From Streptomyces himastatinicus ATCC 53653 (GTDB lineage: Bacteria; Actinomycetota; Actinomycetes; Streptomycetales; Streptomycetaceae), in the NCBI RefSeq assembly GCF_000158915.1, contig NZ_GG657754.1:5983311-6030035 (forward strand): DNA of 46,725 nucleotides. Reading direction: 5' to 3'. Shown here in pieces: positions 1-8,673 of the stretch. Under the pieces are notes generated by a model, which searched no databases, was not told the origin of the DNA, and was given only the letters and a program-made list of their open reading frames with translations. Position 1 is the first letter of the stretch; each line of letters opens with the position of its first letter. The translations under genes were made by a program, and so were the position numbers.

Positions 1-30
1 TTCACCGGTACCCGGCACTTCTTCCACTGA
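1..30 (+). CDS. purH: 3' end of purH (AICAR transformylase/IMP cyclohydrolase), partial
   Basis: The first 30 bases read in frame as FTGTRHFFH then TGA. This matches the conserved end of bifunctional PurH (E. coli PurH ends TDMRHFRH), which does the last two steps of purine synthesis to IMP. Only nine codons are present, so the call rests on that tail and on folD following, which is the usual Streptomyces order: PurH uses 10-formyl-THF and FolD makes it. A strong hairpin follows the stop. Confidence 0.6.
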   Translation, partial: FTGTRHFFH

Positions 31-56
31 GCCGTCCCGCGCGACGTGGCGACACC

Positions 57-91
57 GGAGGCCGCACCCCGAGATCAGGGGTGCGGCCTCC
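57..91 (+). terminator. Rho-independent-type hairpin after purH
   Basis: A perfect 14-bp stem (57-70 with 78-91) closes a 7-base loop, 27 bases after the purH stop. There is no U-tract, which is usual for Streptomyces terminators. It separates purH from folD. Confidence 0.75.
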
Positions 92-167
92 GCCGCCCAC
101 CCCCGCTCCGGCCCCTCTCACGGGCCCTGAGTGGAATCGATGTCCCCGCATCCGGGAGGATGAAGCC

Positions 168-1055
168 ATGACCGCCCAGATTCTCGATGGCAAGGCAACC
201 GCCGCCGCGATCAAGTCCGATCTCGTCAGCCGCGTGGAGGCGCTGAAGGCCAAGGGCGTCCATCCCGGCCTCGGAACCCTGCTCGTCGGCGAAGACCCGG
301 GCAGCAAGTGGTACGTCGCGGGCAAGCACCGCGACTGCGCCCAGGTGGGCATCGCGTCCATCCGCCGCGACCTGCCCGACACCGCCACCCAGGAGGAGAT
401 CGAGGCGGCGGTCCGCGAGCTGAACGAGGACCCGTCCTGCACGGGCTACATCGTCCAGCTGCCGCTGCCCAAGGGCATCGACACCAACCGGGTGCTGGAG
501 CTGATCGACCCGGCCAAGGACGCCGACGGGCTGCACCCGATGAGCCTCGGCAAGCTGGTGCTGAACGAGACCGCACCGCTGCCGTGCACGCCGCAGGGCA
601 TCATCCAGCTGCTGCGCCACCACGGCGTGGAGATCAACGGCGCGCACGTGGTGGTCGTCGGCCGCGGCATCACCGTCGGCCGGTCGATCGGGCTGCTGCT
701 CACCCGCCGCTCCGAGAACGCGACGGTCACCCTGTGCCACACCGGCACCCGCGACCTGTCCGCGCAGCTGCGCCAGGCCGACATCATCGTGGCGGCCGCC
801 GGGGTGCGGCACCTGGTCAAGGCGGAGGACGTCAAGCCGGGCGCCGCGGTGCTCGACGTGGGCGTCAGCCGGGACGAGCACGGCAAGATCGCGGGCGACA
901 TCCACCCCGATGTGGCCGAGGTCGCGGCCTGGATCTCGCCGAACCCGGGCGGCGTCGGCCCCATGACGCGTGCTCAGCTGCTGGTCAACGTCGTGGAGGC
1001 GGCCGAGCGGGACGCGAAGGCGGCCGCCGACGGCGGTGCCGGTCATGACGGCTGA
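168..1055 (+). CDS. folD: Bifunctional methylenetetrahydrofolate dehydrogenase / methenyl-THF cyclohydrolase FolD
   Basis: A cytosolic enzyme that interconverts 5,10-methylene-THF and 10-formyl-THF with NADP, feeding purine synthesis and initiator tRNA formylation. The 295-aa product is slightly longer than the usual 285. Seen in it: the catalytic Tyr49-x3-Lys53 in [11 protein letters not shown], the Rossmann segment [13 protein letters not shown] near residue 165, and the C-terminal signature [10 protein letters not shown]. The ATG at 168 is chosen because GGGAGGA lies just upstream and the family N-terminus ([11 protein letters not shown]) starts there; the frame is open further upstream but the terminator lies in it. 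The stop overlaps the next start by 11 bases, implying translational coupling. Confidence 0.97.
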   Translation: MTAQILDGKATAAAIKSDLVSRVEALKAKGVHPGLGTLLVGEDPGSKWYVAGKHRDCAQVGIASIRRDLPDTATQEEIEAAVRELNEDPSCTGYIVQLPLPKGIDTNRVLELIDPAKDADGLHPMSLGKLVLNETAPLPCTPQGIIQLLRHHGVEINGAHVVVVGRGITVGRSIGLLLTRRSENATVTLCHTGTRDLSAQLRQADIIVAAAGVRHLVKAEDVKPGAAVLDVGVSRDEHGKIAGDIHPDVAEVAAWISPNPGGVGPMTRAQLLVNVVEAAERDAKAAADGGAGHDG

Positions 1056-1653
1056 GGCGAGCGAAGACCCCGCGGGCGGTCAGACGGGGCAGACGGCTCA
1101 GGCGGCTCAGACAGCTCAGGCGGCGGCCGAAGATTCCGCGGCCTCCGCGACCAGGGACTCTGCGGCCAAGGATTCCGCTACGGAAGACTCCGCGGCCAAG
1201 GGCCCGGCGGGCGCTCAGGCCCCGGGGGGCAAGCCGACGGTCGCGGAGCTGCCCGGGCTGCTGCTCCGCAAGTCCCGCCGCTTCCCGCTGATCACCCGGG
1301 ACACCGCGCGTCCGCAGGGCGGCGGCCGGGCCGCGCCCGGAAGCGCCCCGGCGACCGCCCGGCAGTGGCCGTTCCTGGCGGTGGTGGGCGGCGTCGCGCT
1401 GGGGCTGCTGATCGTCGCAATGGACGGGTTCCGGTTGGGCACGGCGCTGATCGGGCTGTCCCTGCTGGCCGGCGCGGGGCTGCGGTGGGCGCTGCCGGAG
1501 GTCGGGATGCTGGCCGTACGGTCGCGCTTCACCGACCTGCTGACGTACGGCGGGCTCGGCGCGGTGATCCTGCTGCTGTCGCTGATGGTCCAGCCGAACC
1601 CCTGGATCAAGCTTCCGTTCCTTCAGGACGTGGTGCACTTCACGGTCCGCTAG
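1045..1653 (+). CDS. DUF3017 family membrane protein
   Basis: 202 aa. Residues 1-110 are a low-complexity Ala/Gln/Ser/Asp-rich segment with near-repeats of AQTAQAA and DSAAKDSA. The C-terminal 90 residues hold three predicted membrane helices ([32 protein letters not shown] and [17 protein letters not shown]) and match the actinobacterial DUF3017 family, which regularly follows folD. The function is unknown. The ATG sits inside the folD 3' end (11-base overlap), so it is probably translated by coupling. The length of the repetitive N-terminus probably varies between strains. Confidence 0.88.
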   Translation: MTAEASEDPAGGQTGQTAQAAQTAQAAAEDSAASATRDSAAKDSATEDSAAKGPAGAQAPGGKPTVAELPGLLLRKSRRFPLITRDTARPQGGGRAAPGSAPATARQWPFLAVVGGVALGLLIVAMDGFRLGTALIGLSLLAGAGLRWALPEVGMLAVRSRFTDLLTYGGLGAVILLLSLMVQPNPWIKLPFLQDVVHFTVR

Positions 1654-1682
1654 TCCGCGCCCTCCGCGCGGCCCGCCAACCG

Positions 1683-1727
1683 AACGGCGGCCCGTCCTCA
1701 CCCCCCGCGGGAGGACGGGCCGCCGTT
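1683..1727 (+). terminator. Strong hairpin terminator after folD operon
   Basis: A perfect 17-bp inverted repeat (1683-1699 with 1711-1727) with an 11-base loop lies 29 bases after the DUF3017 stop. It is among the strongest hairpins in the window and ends the folD unit. Confidence 0.85.
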
Positions 1728-1756
1728 GGCTTGTTCGCATCCCTCGCGGTCCGGGC

Positions 1757-1794
1757 GGCGGTCCGCCCTCTCCCCCGAAGAAGGACGGACCGCC
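1757..1794. terminator. Second hairpin, possible backup terminator
   Basis: GGCGGTCCG (1757-1765) pairs with CGGACCGCC (1786-1794), and the stem continues inward with two mismatches. It lies 29 bases beyond the first terminator, with a related stem sequence, and may be a backup terminator. Confidence 0.45.
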
Positions 1795-2077
1795 TGGTGA
1801 ACAGGGTTGTGTGTCAGCTGTGCGGGATCAATGGACGTCGAACCCCTGTGGCTCGGAAGTGACCGTTCCGCAACGAGGTATCGGCTGCGCAACGATGAGC
1901 CGGCGCCGAGGGAGTGCGCCCCCGGGCCCGAAATGCTCCGATGCGCCCTCGCGCGGAGAACTGACATCCTGGGGCAAGGCATCTCTTTGGGTAGTCAGAT
2001 CGACGCCCCGGGAAGCCGGCACGGGGACCAGACCAAGGGGAACCACCAGGTACGTACGGGGGGACAGGGGGAGGCAC
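1795..2077. other. Non-coding upstream region of the HTH/DUF2690 gene
   Basis: The HTH gene frame stays open back to 1811, but its codons there lack the G/C third-position bias seen from 2078 onward, so I treat the stretch as leader or promoter DNA. The bases are AT-richer around 1800-1900. I see no convincing -35/-10 pair and no recognisable operator. Confidence 0.4.
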
Positions 2078-3265
2078 ATGCCTCGTTGGAGGGACCTGCC
2101 GGAGGAACTCGATCCGCAGGTGCGGGAGTTCACCGGGCAGTTACGCGGACTCGTCGACCGCAGTGGTCTGAGCGTCGTGGCCATCGCCGACCGCACGGGC
2201 TACAGCAAGACCTCCTGGGAGCGTTACCTCGGCGGCAGACTCCTGCCGCCGCAGGGCGCGGTGGAGGCGCTGGCCGAGGCGACGGGGGCGGACGCGGGTC
2301 ACCTCGGCATCCTGTGGGAGCTGGCGGAGCGGGCCTGGAGCCGCGCCGAGATGCGGCACGACCACACGATGGAGGCGATCCGGGTCGACCGGGCGCGGGC
2401 CGCGCTGGAGGAGTTCGCGCCGCCGCCCGCGGAGAAGGAGAAGAAGAACGGGCGCAAGTCGGCGAAGTCCCGCCCGGCCACCGCCGCGCCCGCCGTCGGC
2501 CAGAACGCTCAGCCCAGCCAGGAAGCTCCGGCCGACCAGGGCACCCGGACCGTCCAGGGCGTCGACGTTCCCGAGCCCGAACAGCCTCTGGTGGAGCCCG
2601 TTCCGGCGTCGTCGTCGCGCGCGTGGCCGACGTTGCCCGTACCCGACGCGGCACCCGCACCACCCGTGTCGAGCGCGCCGCCCGCGTCGCCCACACCGCC
2701 CGTACCGCCCGCGGCCGACGAGCCGGGTCCACCGCGTCCCGCGCCGGGGCCCCGGCGCCGTATCGCGCTGTTCGCCGGGGGCGTCGTCGGCACGCTGCTG
2801 ATCGTGGCCGGAGCCGTCCTCCTGGCCGGGCAGGGCGGCGACGACGAGAAGCGGGCCCACAAGCCGGTCAAGTCCCCGGCCACCACCGCCTCCCGGCTCC
2901 CAGCCGGGGTGAAGTGCTCCGGCAACGGCTGCGCGGGCAAGGACCCCCAGGCCATGGGCTGCGGCGGCAAGTACGCCAGGACGGCCGCGAACGCGATGGT
3001 CGGGACGGCGTACATCGAGGTCCGCTACAGCAAGGTCTGCGGCGCCGCGTGGGCCCGCATCGCCCAGGCGGCCCCCGGCGATCTGGTCGAGGTCGGCGCC
3101 CCCGCCAAGGGCGGCGGGCAGAACCGTACGGAGCGCGGCAAGGTCGACGCGGACGGCGACGCGTACACCCGGATGGTCACGGCGGACGCCACCTCGCGGG
3201 CCACCGCGTGCGCGACCCTCACCGGCGGACAGCGCGGCTGCACACCGAAGGAAGGCACCCCGTAG
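2078..3265 (+). CDS. Membrane-anchored XRE-type HTH protein with DUF2690 domain
   Basis: 395 aa. An N-terminal helix-turn-helix of XRE type (about residues 20-75; LSVVAIADRTGYSKTSWERY) is followed by a charged segment and a long Pro/Ala/Val linker. One membrane helix (about 229-251) leads to an extracytoplasmic DUF2690 domain (about 277-390) with several cysteines, including KCSGNGCAGKDPQAMGCGG. The layout suggests an outside domain linked to a cytoplasmic DNA-binding domain; no target is known. ATG 2078 is chosen for the preceding GGGGGAGG and the shift to coding-type codon use. Codon 22 is TTA (2141-2143), so translation should need bldA tRNA. A hairpin follows the gene. Confidence 0.82.
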   Translation: MPRWRDLPEELDPQVREFTGQLRGLVDRSGLSVVAIADRTGYSKTSWERYLGGRLLPPQGAVEALAEATGADAGHLGILWELAERAWSRAEMRHDHTMEAIRVDRARAALEEFAPPPAEKEKKNGRKSAKSRPATAAPAVGQNAQPSQEAPADQGTRTVQGVDVPEPEQPLVEPVPASSSRAWPTLPVPDAAPAPPVSSAPPASPTPPVPPAADEPGPPRPAPGPRRRIALFAGGVVGTLLIVAGAVLLAGQGGDDEKRAHKPVKSPATTASRLPAGVKCSGNGCAGKDPQAMGCGGKYARTAANAMVGTAYIEVRYSKVCGAAWARIAQAAPGDLVEVGAPAKGGGQNRTERGKVDADGDAYTRMVTADATSRATACATLTGGQRGCTPKEGTP

Positions 3266-3345
3266 GGGGAATTTTCCGGGAGGGGGAATGCCCCCGTGGA
3301 ATCGGGGCAGGCGCACGCCGAACCCCCCCCACGGGTGCGGCACCG

Positions 3346-3384
3346 GGCGGCCGTCTGTACTCCCCCTCCTGGCAGGCGGCCGCC
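3346..3384 (+). terminator. Hairpin terminator of the HTH/DUF2690 gene
   Basis: GGCGGCCGTCTG (3346-3357) pairs with CAGGCGGCCGCC (3373-3384), 12 bp with one mismatch and a 15-base loop, 80 bases after the stop. Confidence 0.6.
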
Positions 3385-3452
3385 GGGGCGTGACCGGTGA
3401 GAAGCGACACAGAGGCCCGGGGATGCGCGCGCTCCGCCGTCGGATAGCCTGA

Positions 3453-4496
<1,044 letters not shown>

Positions 4497-4542
4497 CGCA
4501 CCTCGCCGCGGGATTCTGAGACGCACCCCGCCGCGGACTTCT

Positions 4543-4584
4543 GAAGGGTCACCCTCCGTTATTCACTCCGGAGAGTGACCCTTC
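4543..4584 (+). terminator. Hairpin terminator of mdh
   Basis: GAAGGGTCACCCTCC (4543-4557) pairs with GGAGAGTGACCCTTC (4570-4584), 15 bp with one wobble and a 12-base loop, 46 bases after the mdh stop. Confidence 0.8.
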
Positions 4585-4656
4585 GGCTATTCCCTGTTCT
4601 TGCGCCCCACCGTCTCCTACCGTAAGAGAGGTTGACGCCGGCCTCGGGGGGAGAGC

Positions 4657-6384
4657 ATGGGCTCAGGCAGTCGTAGTGATCACGCGTCCAGACACACGGC
4701 CAGTGAGGCCACGCGTCTGCTGTGCGCGGGTGCCTATCTGGACGATGACTTCCGGGACACGGTCGTGGACGAGCTGTTGGTCCACGAGGAGCGTGTCGTG
4801 GCGCCGTCGCTGGGCATCGACGCCTCCCGGGTGCTCGCCCACGCGCTGCGCGCCCGCCGTCTGGAGGCGGGCTGGACCCTGCTGCTGATCGCCCTCTGGT
4901 TATTGCACTTCTTGCTGGCCAAGGGCTTCTTCGTCATCTTCCTGATGTCCTGCGGGCTGTTGCTGCTGGCGACCTGGGCCAGGGGCGGTGCCTCGGGCCC
5001 CTTCCGCGCCGACTATCCGGGCTCCGACGGGATCCCGCCCGCCCGGCGGCGGCTGGCCGCGGTCCTGCGGGTGTTCGGGGTGCTGCTGCTGATCGCCTAT
5101 GTGTTCTCCGCGCTGGAGCTGGTCCTGACGGACGATCCGGAGCCGAGCGCCCTGGAGGAGAGCACCTCGCTGTCGGGGCTGACGGCCGGGGCGGGCGCCG
5201 GGGCCGCCTGGGCGGCGCTGCTGATCCCCACCGCGATGGCCGCGGCGGTCGCCCTGCACCGCGAGCATGTGGCCCGGGTGCTGTCCGCCGACCTCGATCC
5301 GCGGACCTTCGCCGCTCCGGCCGAGGACCCCGCCGAGCGCTCCGGCAGCGCCCGCTTCCGGCGGGTGCGGGAGCTGATCCGGCGCGAGCAGCACGCGCCC
5401 GTGATCCTCTACCACGATCAGCACCCCTTTCTCGGGGCGGGCACCGCGCATGCCACCTGGACGCTCGCGGTCGAGCTGCGCCCGCGCGAGGGCCGTACGG
5501 CGGTGCCGCTCGACAACCGGGTGATCCTGGAGCGGATCCGGCCGCTGGTGGAGAACCTGCGCACCCCGTCCGCCAGGACCCCCGCGCGGAACGGCGCCCG
5601 CACCGCCACCGTGCCGAGGCAGTCGTTCGAGGTCCGCGACCGGCTGCGCGGTCTGGAGCTGGACGAGTGCGTGTTCGTGAAGGCCACCGGGCTGCGCAGC
5701 CGCTCCCTCGCGCCGCACGGCGAGGCGCACTTCGAGCGGGAGCGGGCGGAGGCGGTCGAGGAGGGCGGCGAGGTCCGGCGGCACTTCCTGCGCATCCGGG
5801 TCGGAGCCTGGCAGGAGGAGGTCGTCACCACCGTCTTCGTCCGGGTGCACACCCAGGGCGGCATGCTGATGGTGGAGTTCGCGCCGCATGTGCTGCGCCC
5901 GATCCGCCCGGACTTCCGCGCGATCGACCGGCTCACCGACTCCCACCGCCGCGGCGGACTCCCGGGCAAGGTGCTGTGGGCGGTGGCCCGTACGCCCACG
6001 GCCGCGGGCCGCGTGCTGATCCACGGCTTCCGGATGATCGCCTTCTTGGTGCGGACGTACACGGGCGCCTATGCCGCGGCCATCCCCGACGGGCCCTGGA
6101 AGTCCGTGCGTGAGCTGGGCAGTGACGAGGGCGCCTCGCTCTTCCAGGAGATGGACGTCAGCCGCTATCTGAAGAGCGTCGAGGACCGGGTGGCCAATGG
6201 GGTGCGGCAGGCGCTGGATGAAGCCGGATGGGAGACCGGCGAGTTCGAGCAGAAGATCATCAACGTGAGCGGTGGCGGCATCTTCATCGAGTCCGCGCAG
6301 GACAGCGCCATCACCGTCGGCGACAACAACACGGTGAGCAACACCAGGGGCAACGGAGGGGGAGGCGGCCATGGGGACGGCTGA
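4657..6384 (+). CDS. Four-helix membrane protein with C-terminal glycine-rich strand motif, TTA-containing
   Basis: 575 aa, family not recognised. A charged N-terminal segment (1-70) precedes membrane helices at about 73-90, 91-107, 133-157 and 178-203. A cytoplasmic region of about 370 residues follows, rich in Arg/Glu. The last 40 residues contain SGGGIFIESAQDS then AITVGDNNTV, a short beta-strand-like pattern that recurs in variant form in the next protein. The start is ATG 4657 after GGGGGGAGAGC. The 3' end overlaps the next gene by 14 bases, so the two are probably co-translated. Codon 82 is TTA (4900-4902), followed by TTG, which makes bldA control likely for the operon. It may be a membrane sensor or scaffold; no catalytic motif was seen. 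Confidence 0.75.
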   Translation: MGSGSRSDHASRHTASEATRLLCAGAYLDDDFRDTVVDELLVHEERVVAPSLGIDASRVLAHALRARRLEAGWTLLLIALWLLHFLLAKGFFVIFLMSCGLLLLATWARGGASGPFRADYPGSDGIPPARRRLAAVLRVFGVLLLIAYVFSALELVLTDDPEPSALEESTSLSGLTAGAGAGAAWAALLIPTAMAAAVALHREHVARVLSADLDPRTFAAPAEDPAERSGSARFRRVRELIRREQHAPVILYHDQHPFLGAGTAHATWTLAVELRPREGRTAVPLDNRVILERIRPLVENLRTPSARTPARNGARTATVPRQSFEVRDRLRGLELDECVFVKATGLRSRSLAPHGEAHFERERAEAVEEGGEVRRHFLRIRVGAWQEEVVTTVFVRVHTQGGMLMVEFAPHVLRPIRPDFRAIDRLTDSHRRGGLPGKVLWAVARTPTAAGRVLIHGFRMIAFLVRTYTGAYAAAIPDGPWKSVRELGSDEGASLFQEMDVSRYLKSVEDRVANGVRQALDEAGWETGEFEQKIINVSGGGIFIESAQDSAITVGDNNTVSNTRGNGGGGGHGDG

Positions 6385-6790
6385 GAGGGACGAGGAAAGC
6401 GGCGCGGGCACGGCCGGGGGCCAGGGCGGGCGGCGGTTCGGGAACATCCGCATCGGCAATGTGCGCGGCGGTGTCGTCGGCATCGGCGACCACAACCACA
6501 TCGTGAACGGGGCGCAGGAGGGCGTCGCCTGCGACCCCGCGTACGAGGAGCTGCTGCGCGCGGTCCAGCAGCTCTCCGCCGATCTGGAGCGGATGGTGGC
6601 CACCCCCGAGATCGGCGCGCTGTCGGACGAACTGACCGGTGCCCAGGACGAGATCGCCAGCACCGGCCGGGCCGGGGCGGGCCGCCTCGCCCGGCTCCGG
6701 GTGCTGTTGCAGGACGCCGGGGCCGGGATCGGCATGCTGGCGTCGGGCGTCGCGGTCGGCCAGGCGGTCGGCGCGCTGCTGGGTGGTTGA
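6371..6790 (+). CDS. Small protein with GNxxGG-GDHN repeat-like motif and helical C-terminus
   Basis: 139 aa, function unknown. Residues 1-22 are a Gly/Glu-rich tail. Residues 23-47 read FGNIRIGNVRGG then VVGIGDHNHIV, echoing the end of the upstream protein (GG-I-x-I ... GDNN). Residues 50-110 are amphipathic helix (a possible coiled coil with many Leu/Glu). Residues 112-139 are Gly/Ala-rich and could associate with a membrane. It overlaps the upstream gene by 14 bases, and the next gene starts 2 bases after its stop, so it is the middle gene of a three-gene operon. Shared strand motifs suggest the two proteins could assemble through them, which is inference. Confidence 0.7.
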   Translation: MGTAERDEESGAGTAGGQGGRRFGNIRIGNVRGGVVGIGDHNHIVNGAQEGVACDPAYEELLRAVQQLSADLERMVATPEIGALSDELTGAQDEIASTGRAGAGRLARLRVLLQDAGAGIGMLASGVAVGQAVGALLGG

Positions 6791-6791
6791 G

Positions 6792-7583
6792 ATGAGCACG
6801 CCGGGCGACGAGCGCGGCCCCCACTGGGACGAGGCCGCGCAGCGCTGGGTGGGGGAGGGTGCCGAGCCACCCGCCCCGGGCAGACGGCCGCCCAGTCCGC
6901 ACCGGGGGCCGGTGCTGCTCGTGGTGCTGGCCGTCGTGCTCATCGGCGGCATCGGCGTCGGCACCTGGCATCTGCTGTCGGACAGCGGCGATGACACGGC
7001 GAAGGAGGGCAGCGGCCCGAGCGCTACCGCGTCCGGCTGGGACACCGTCTCGCCCTCGCCGTCCGATTCCGTGCCGTCGTCGGGCCAGCCGTCCGCGTCG
7101 CAGTCGGGGTCGGCCGTCGCGGGCAGCGGGCCGCCGCAGGGGTATCAACGCACCGCGGATCCGGAGGGATTCACGCTGGACGTCCCGGTGGGCTGGCAGC
7201 GCGTCAAGCGCGATACGGGGGTCTTCTACGAGTCGTCCGACGCGAGCCGGCTGCTCCAGGTCTTCGCTCTGACCAGCCCGCAGGTCACCCCGTACGAGGC
7301 GTTGAAGCAGGCCGAGACCAGCCTCAAGAAGAACCCCGGCTACAAGCGGTACGGGCTGAAGCGGCTCGGCCCGGGCGACGACGCCGACGCGGAGCTGCAA
7401 TACGGCTACCGCAGCGAGAAGTACGGGCCGCGCCGCGTCGTCGACCGTGCCTTCACCGGACCGGACGGCGTGCAGTACGCGGTGCTGGTGGCAGGCCCGT
7501 CCGATGAGTGGCCGCGTCAAGTGGAGCGGCAGCGGGTCGCGTTGGGCGCCTTCTGCCCCACCACGTACTGCCCGGCGGGCTGA
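6792..7583 (+). CDS. Type II membrane-anchored protein, paralogue of the 7727 gene product
   Basis: 263 aa. A short cytoplasmic N-terminus (1-39) precedes one membrane helix (40-60), a Ser/Pro/Gly linker (61-115) and an extracytoplasmic domain (116-263). The domain has RTADPEGFTLDVPVGWQR, VFYESSD, LQVFALTSPQVTPYEAL, RRVVDRAF and a terminal FCPTTYC that could form a disulfide. From memory it resembles the outside domains attached to some Streptomyces Ser/Thr kinases. The ATG is 2 bases after the previous stop, so it belongs to the same operon. The role is unknown. Confidence 0.75.
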   Translation: MSTPGDERGPHWDEAAQRWVGEGAEPPAPGRRPPSPHRGPVLLVVLAVVLIGGIGVGTWHLLSDSGDDTAKEGSGPSATASGWDTVSPSPSDSVPSSGQPSASQSGSAVAGSGPPQGYQRTADPEGFTLDVPVGWQRVKRDTGVFYESSDASRLLQVFALTSPQVTPYEALKQAETSLKKNPGYKRYGLKRLGPGDDADAELQYGYRSEKYGPRRVVDRAFTGPDGVQYAVLVAGPSDEWPRQVERQRVALGAFCPTTYCPAG

Positions 7584-7670
7584 GCGCGTACATCTCCGGT
7601 GGCGAACTATCCGGCATCGGGGCGGTAGCGGAGGTGGCGGAAGCGCGCATACTGGGTAAACCGTATGTCG

Positions 7671-7685
7671 GTTAACTAGATTAAC
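7671..7685. promoter_or_regulatory. AT-rich dyad in promoter region of the 7727 gene
   Basis: GTTAACTAGATTAAC, with GTTAA/TTAAC arms, lies 42 bases before the ATG at 7727. It is in an unusually AT-rich 40-base stretch (about 7655-7715) between two paralogous genes. This fits an operator or a -10 region for separate transcription of the downstream paralogue. Confidence 0.45.
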
Positions 7686-7726
7686 TCGGCTTATGGGTAG
7701 AAAAATGCGATGTAGGGGGAACAGGC

Positions 7727-8533
7727 ATGTCTGACGGGGGTTCGGACCCGGGCGCGGAGACGCGGCGGGTGGTGCAGGCGGTCGCGGTCACGGTGTTCCT
7801 GACCGCGGGGATCGCGTTCTCCGGCTGGGTGGCGTTCGGCGGCGACGGTTCGACCGGGAAGCAGGCGGGTCCGCTGCCCTGGGACCGTGCGACCCCCGCG
7901 CCCTCGGCGACCGCGGACGCCACCGCACCGGACGATGTCTATCCCGCGCCCGAGACCGGTGCGCCCACCGATCTGCCGTCGGGGCTGCCGAGCGCCTCGC
8001 CGTCCGGTCTGCCCTCGGCGTATCCGTCCGGGTCCCCGGACGCGTCCTCCTCGGCGGCGCCGCCCCTGACGGGCTCCGCACCGCCCGCGGGTTTCAGCAC
8101 GGAGCGGGACCCGGAGGGCTTCGACATCGCCGTCCCCGACGGCTGGCGGCGGACGGTGGAGGGGCCGAGCGTCTTCTACACCTCGCCCGACGACTCCACC
8201 AAGATCCAGGTCTTCGAGCTGCACGGCCCCGAGGCCACCCCGTACGAGTCGGCGCAGGAGGCCGAGCGGCTGGCGTCCCGTAGCAGCGGCTATGAGCAGA
8301 TCACCCTGGCCCAGCTGGGCGCGGCCGCCATGGATCCCGCCCAGCTGGAGTACACGTACCAGAGCAAGGAGTCCGGTGCCCGCCGGATACTCGACCGCCG
8401 CTTCGCCGCGCAGAACGGCACCATGTACGCGGTGCTGATCATCGGCCCCGCCGGTGACCGGGCGCAGGAGCGCTCGCTCCACGACACCGTGCTGGAGACC
8501 TTCTGTCCCACCGCCTACTGCACCGCTTCGTAG
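7727..8533 (+). CDS. Type II membrane-anchored protein, tandem paralogue of the 6792 gene product
   Basis: 268 aa. The membrane helix is at about 15-37, the linker (45-122) has near-repeats of SGLPSASP, and the extracytoplasmic domain (123-268) is clearly homologous to that of the preceding gene: ERDPEGFDIAVPDGWRR, VFYTSPD, IQVFELHGPEATPYES, RRILDRRF and a terminal FCPTAYC. The order of conserved blocks is the same, so the pair arose by duplication. It has its own AT-rich upstream region, and GTAGGGGGAAC precedes the ATG, so it may be expressed separately from the three-gene operon. Function unknown. Confidence 0.75.
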   Translation: MSDGGSDPGAETRRVVQAVAVTVFLTAGIAFSGWVAFGGDGSTGKQAGPLPWDRATPAPSATADATAPDDVYPAPETGAPTDLPSGLPSASPSGLPSAYPSGSPDASSSAAPPLTGSAPPAGFSTERDPEGFDIAVPDGWRRTVEGPSVFYTSPDDSTKIQVFELHGPEATPYESAQEAERLASRSSGYEQITLAQLGAAAMDPAQLEYTYQSKESGARRILDRRFAAQNGTMYAVLIIGPAGDRAQERSLHDTVLETFCPTAYCTAS

Positions 8534-8673
8534 ACCGTCCGCGCCTCCGCCTCGCGTGAGCCGTGCCACTTTCAAGAAAAATTTGCGCATACGTTTCGCG
8601 CTTCCGGTAAGGGGTCCCTGTTGCTGGCGTGGCCAGCGGAAACGCTCGCAACCCCCGGAAGGCAGAGGTAGAC

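Noticed and set aside
75..1046. Long minus-strand open frame across folD, and similar long antisense frames across betA, trpS, sdhA and the mutase gene
   Set aside because: High-GC DNA produces such frames opposite real genes. Their codon use is not coding-like and their translations are Arg/Gly/Val-rich without domains.
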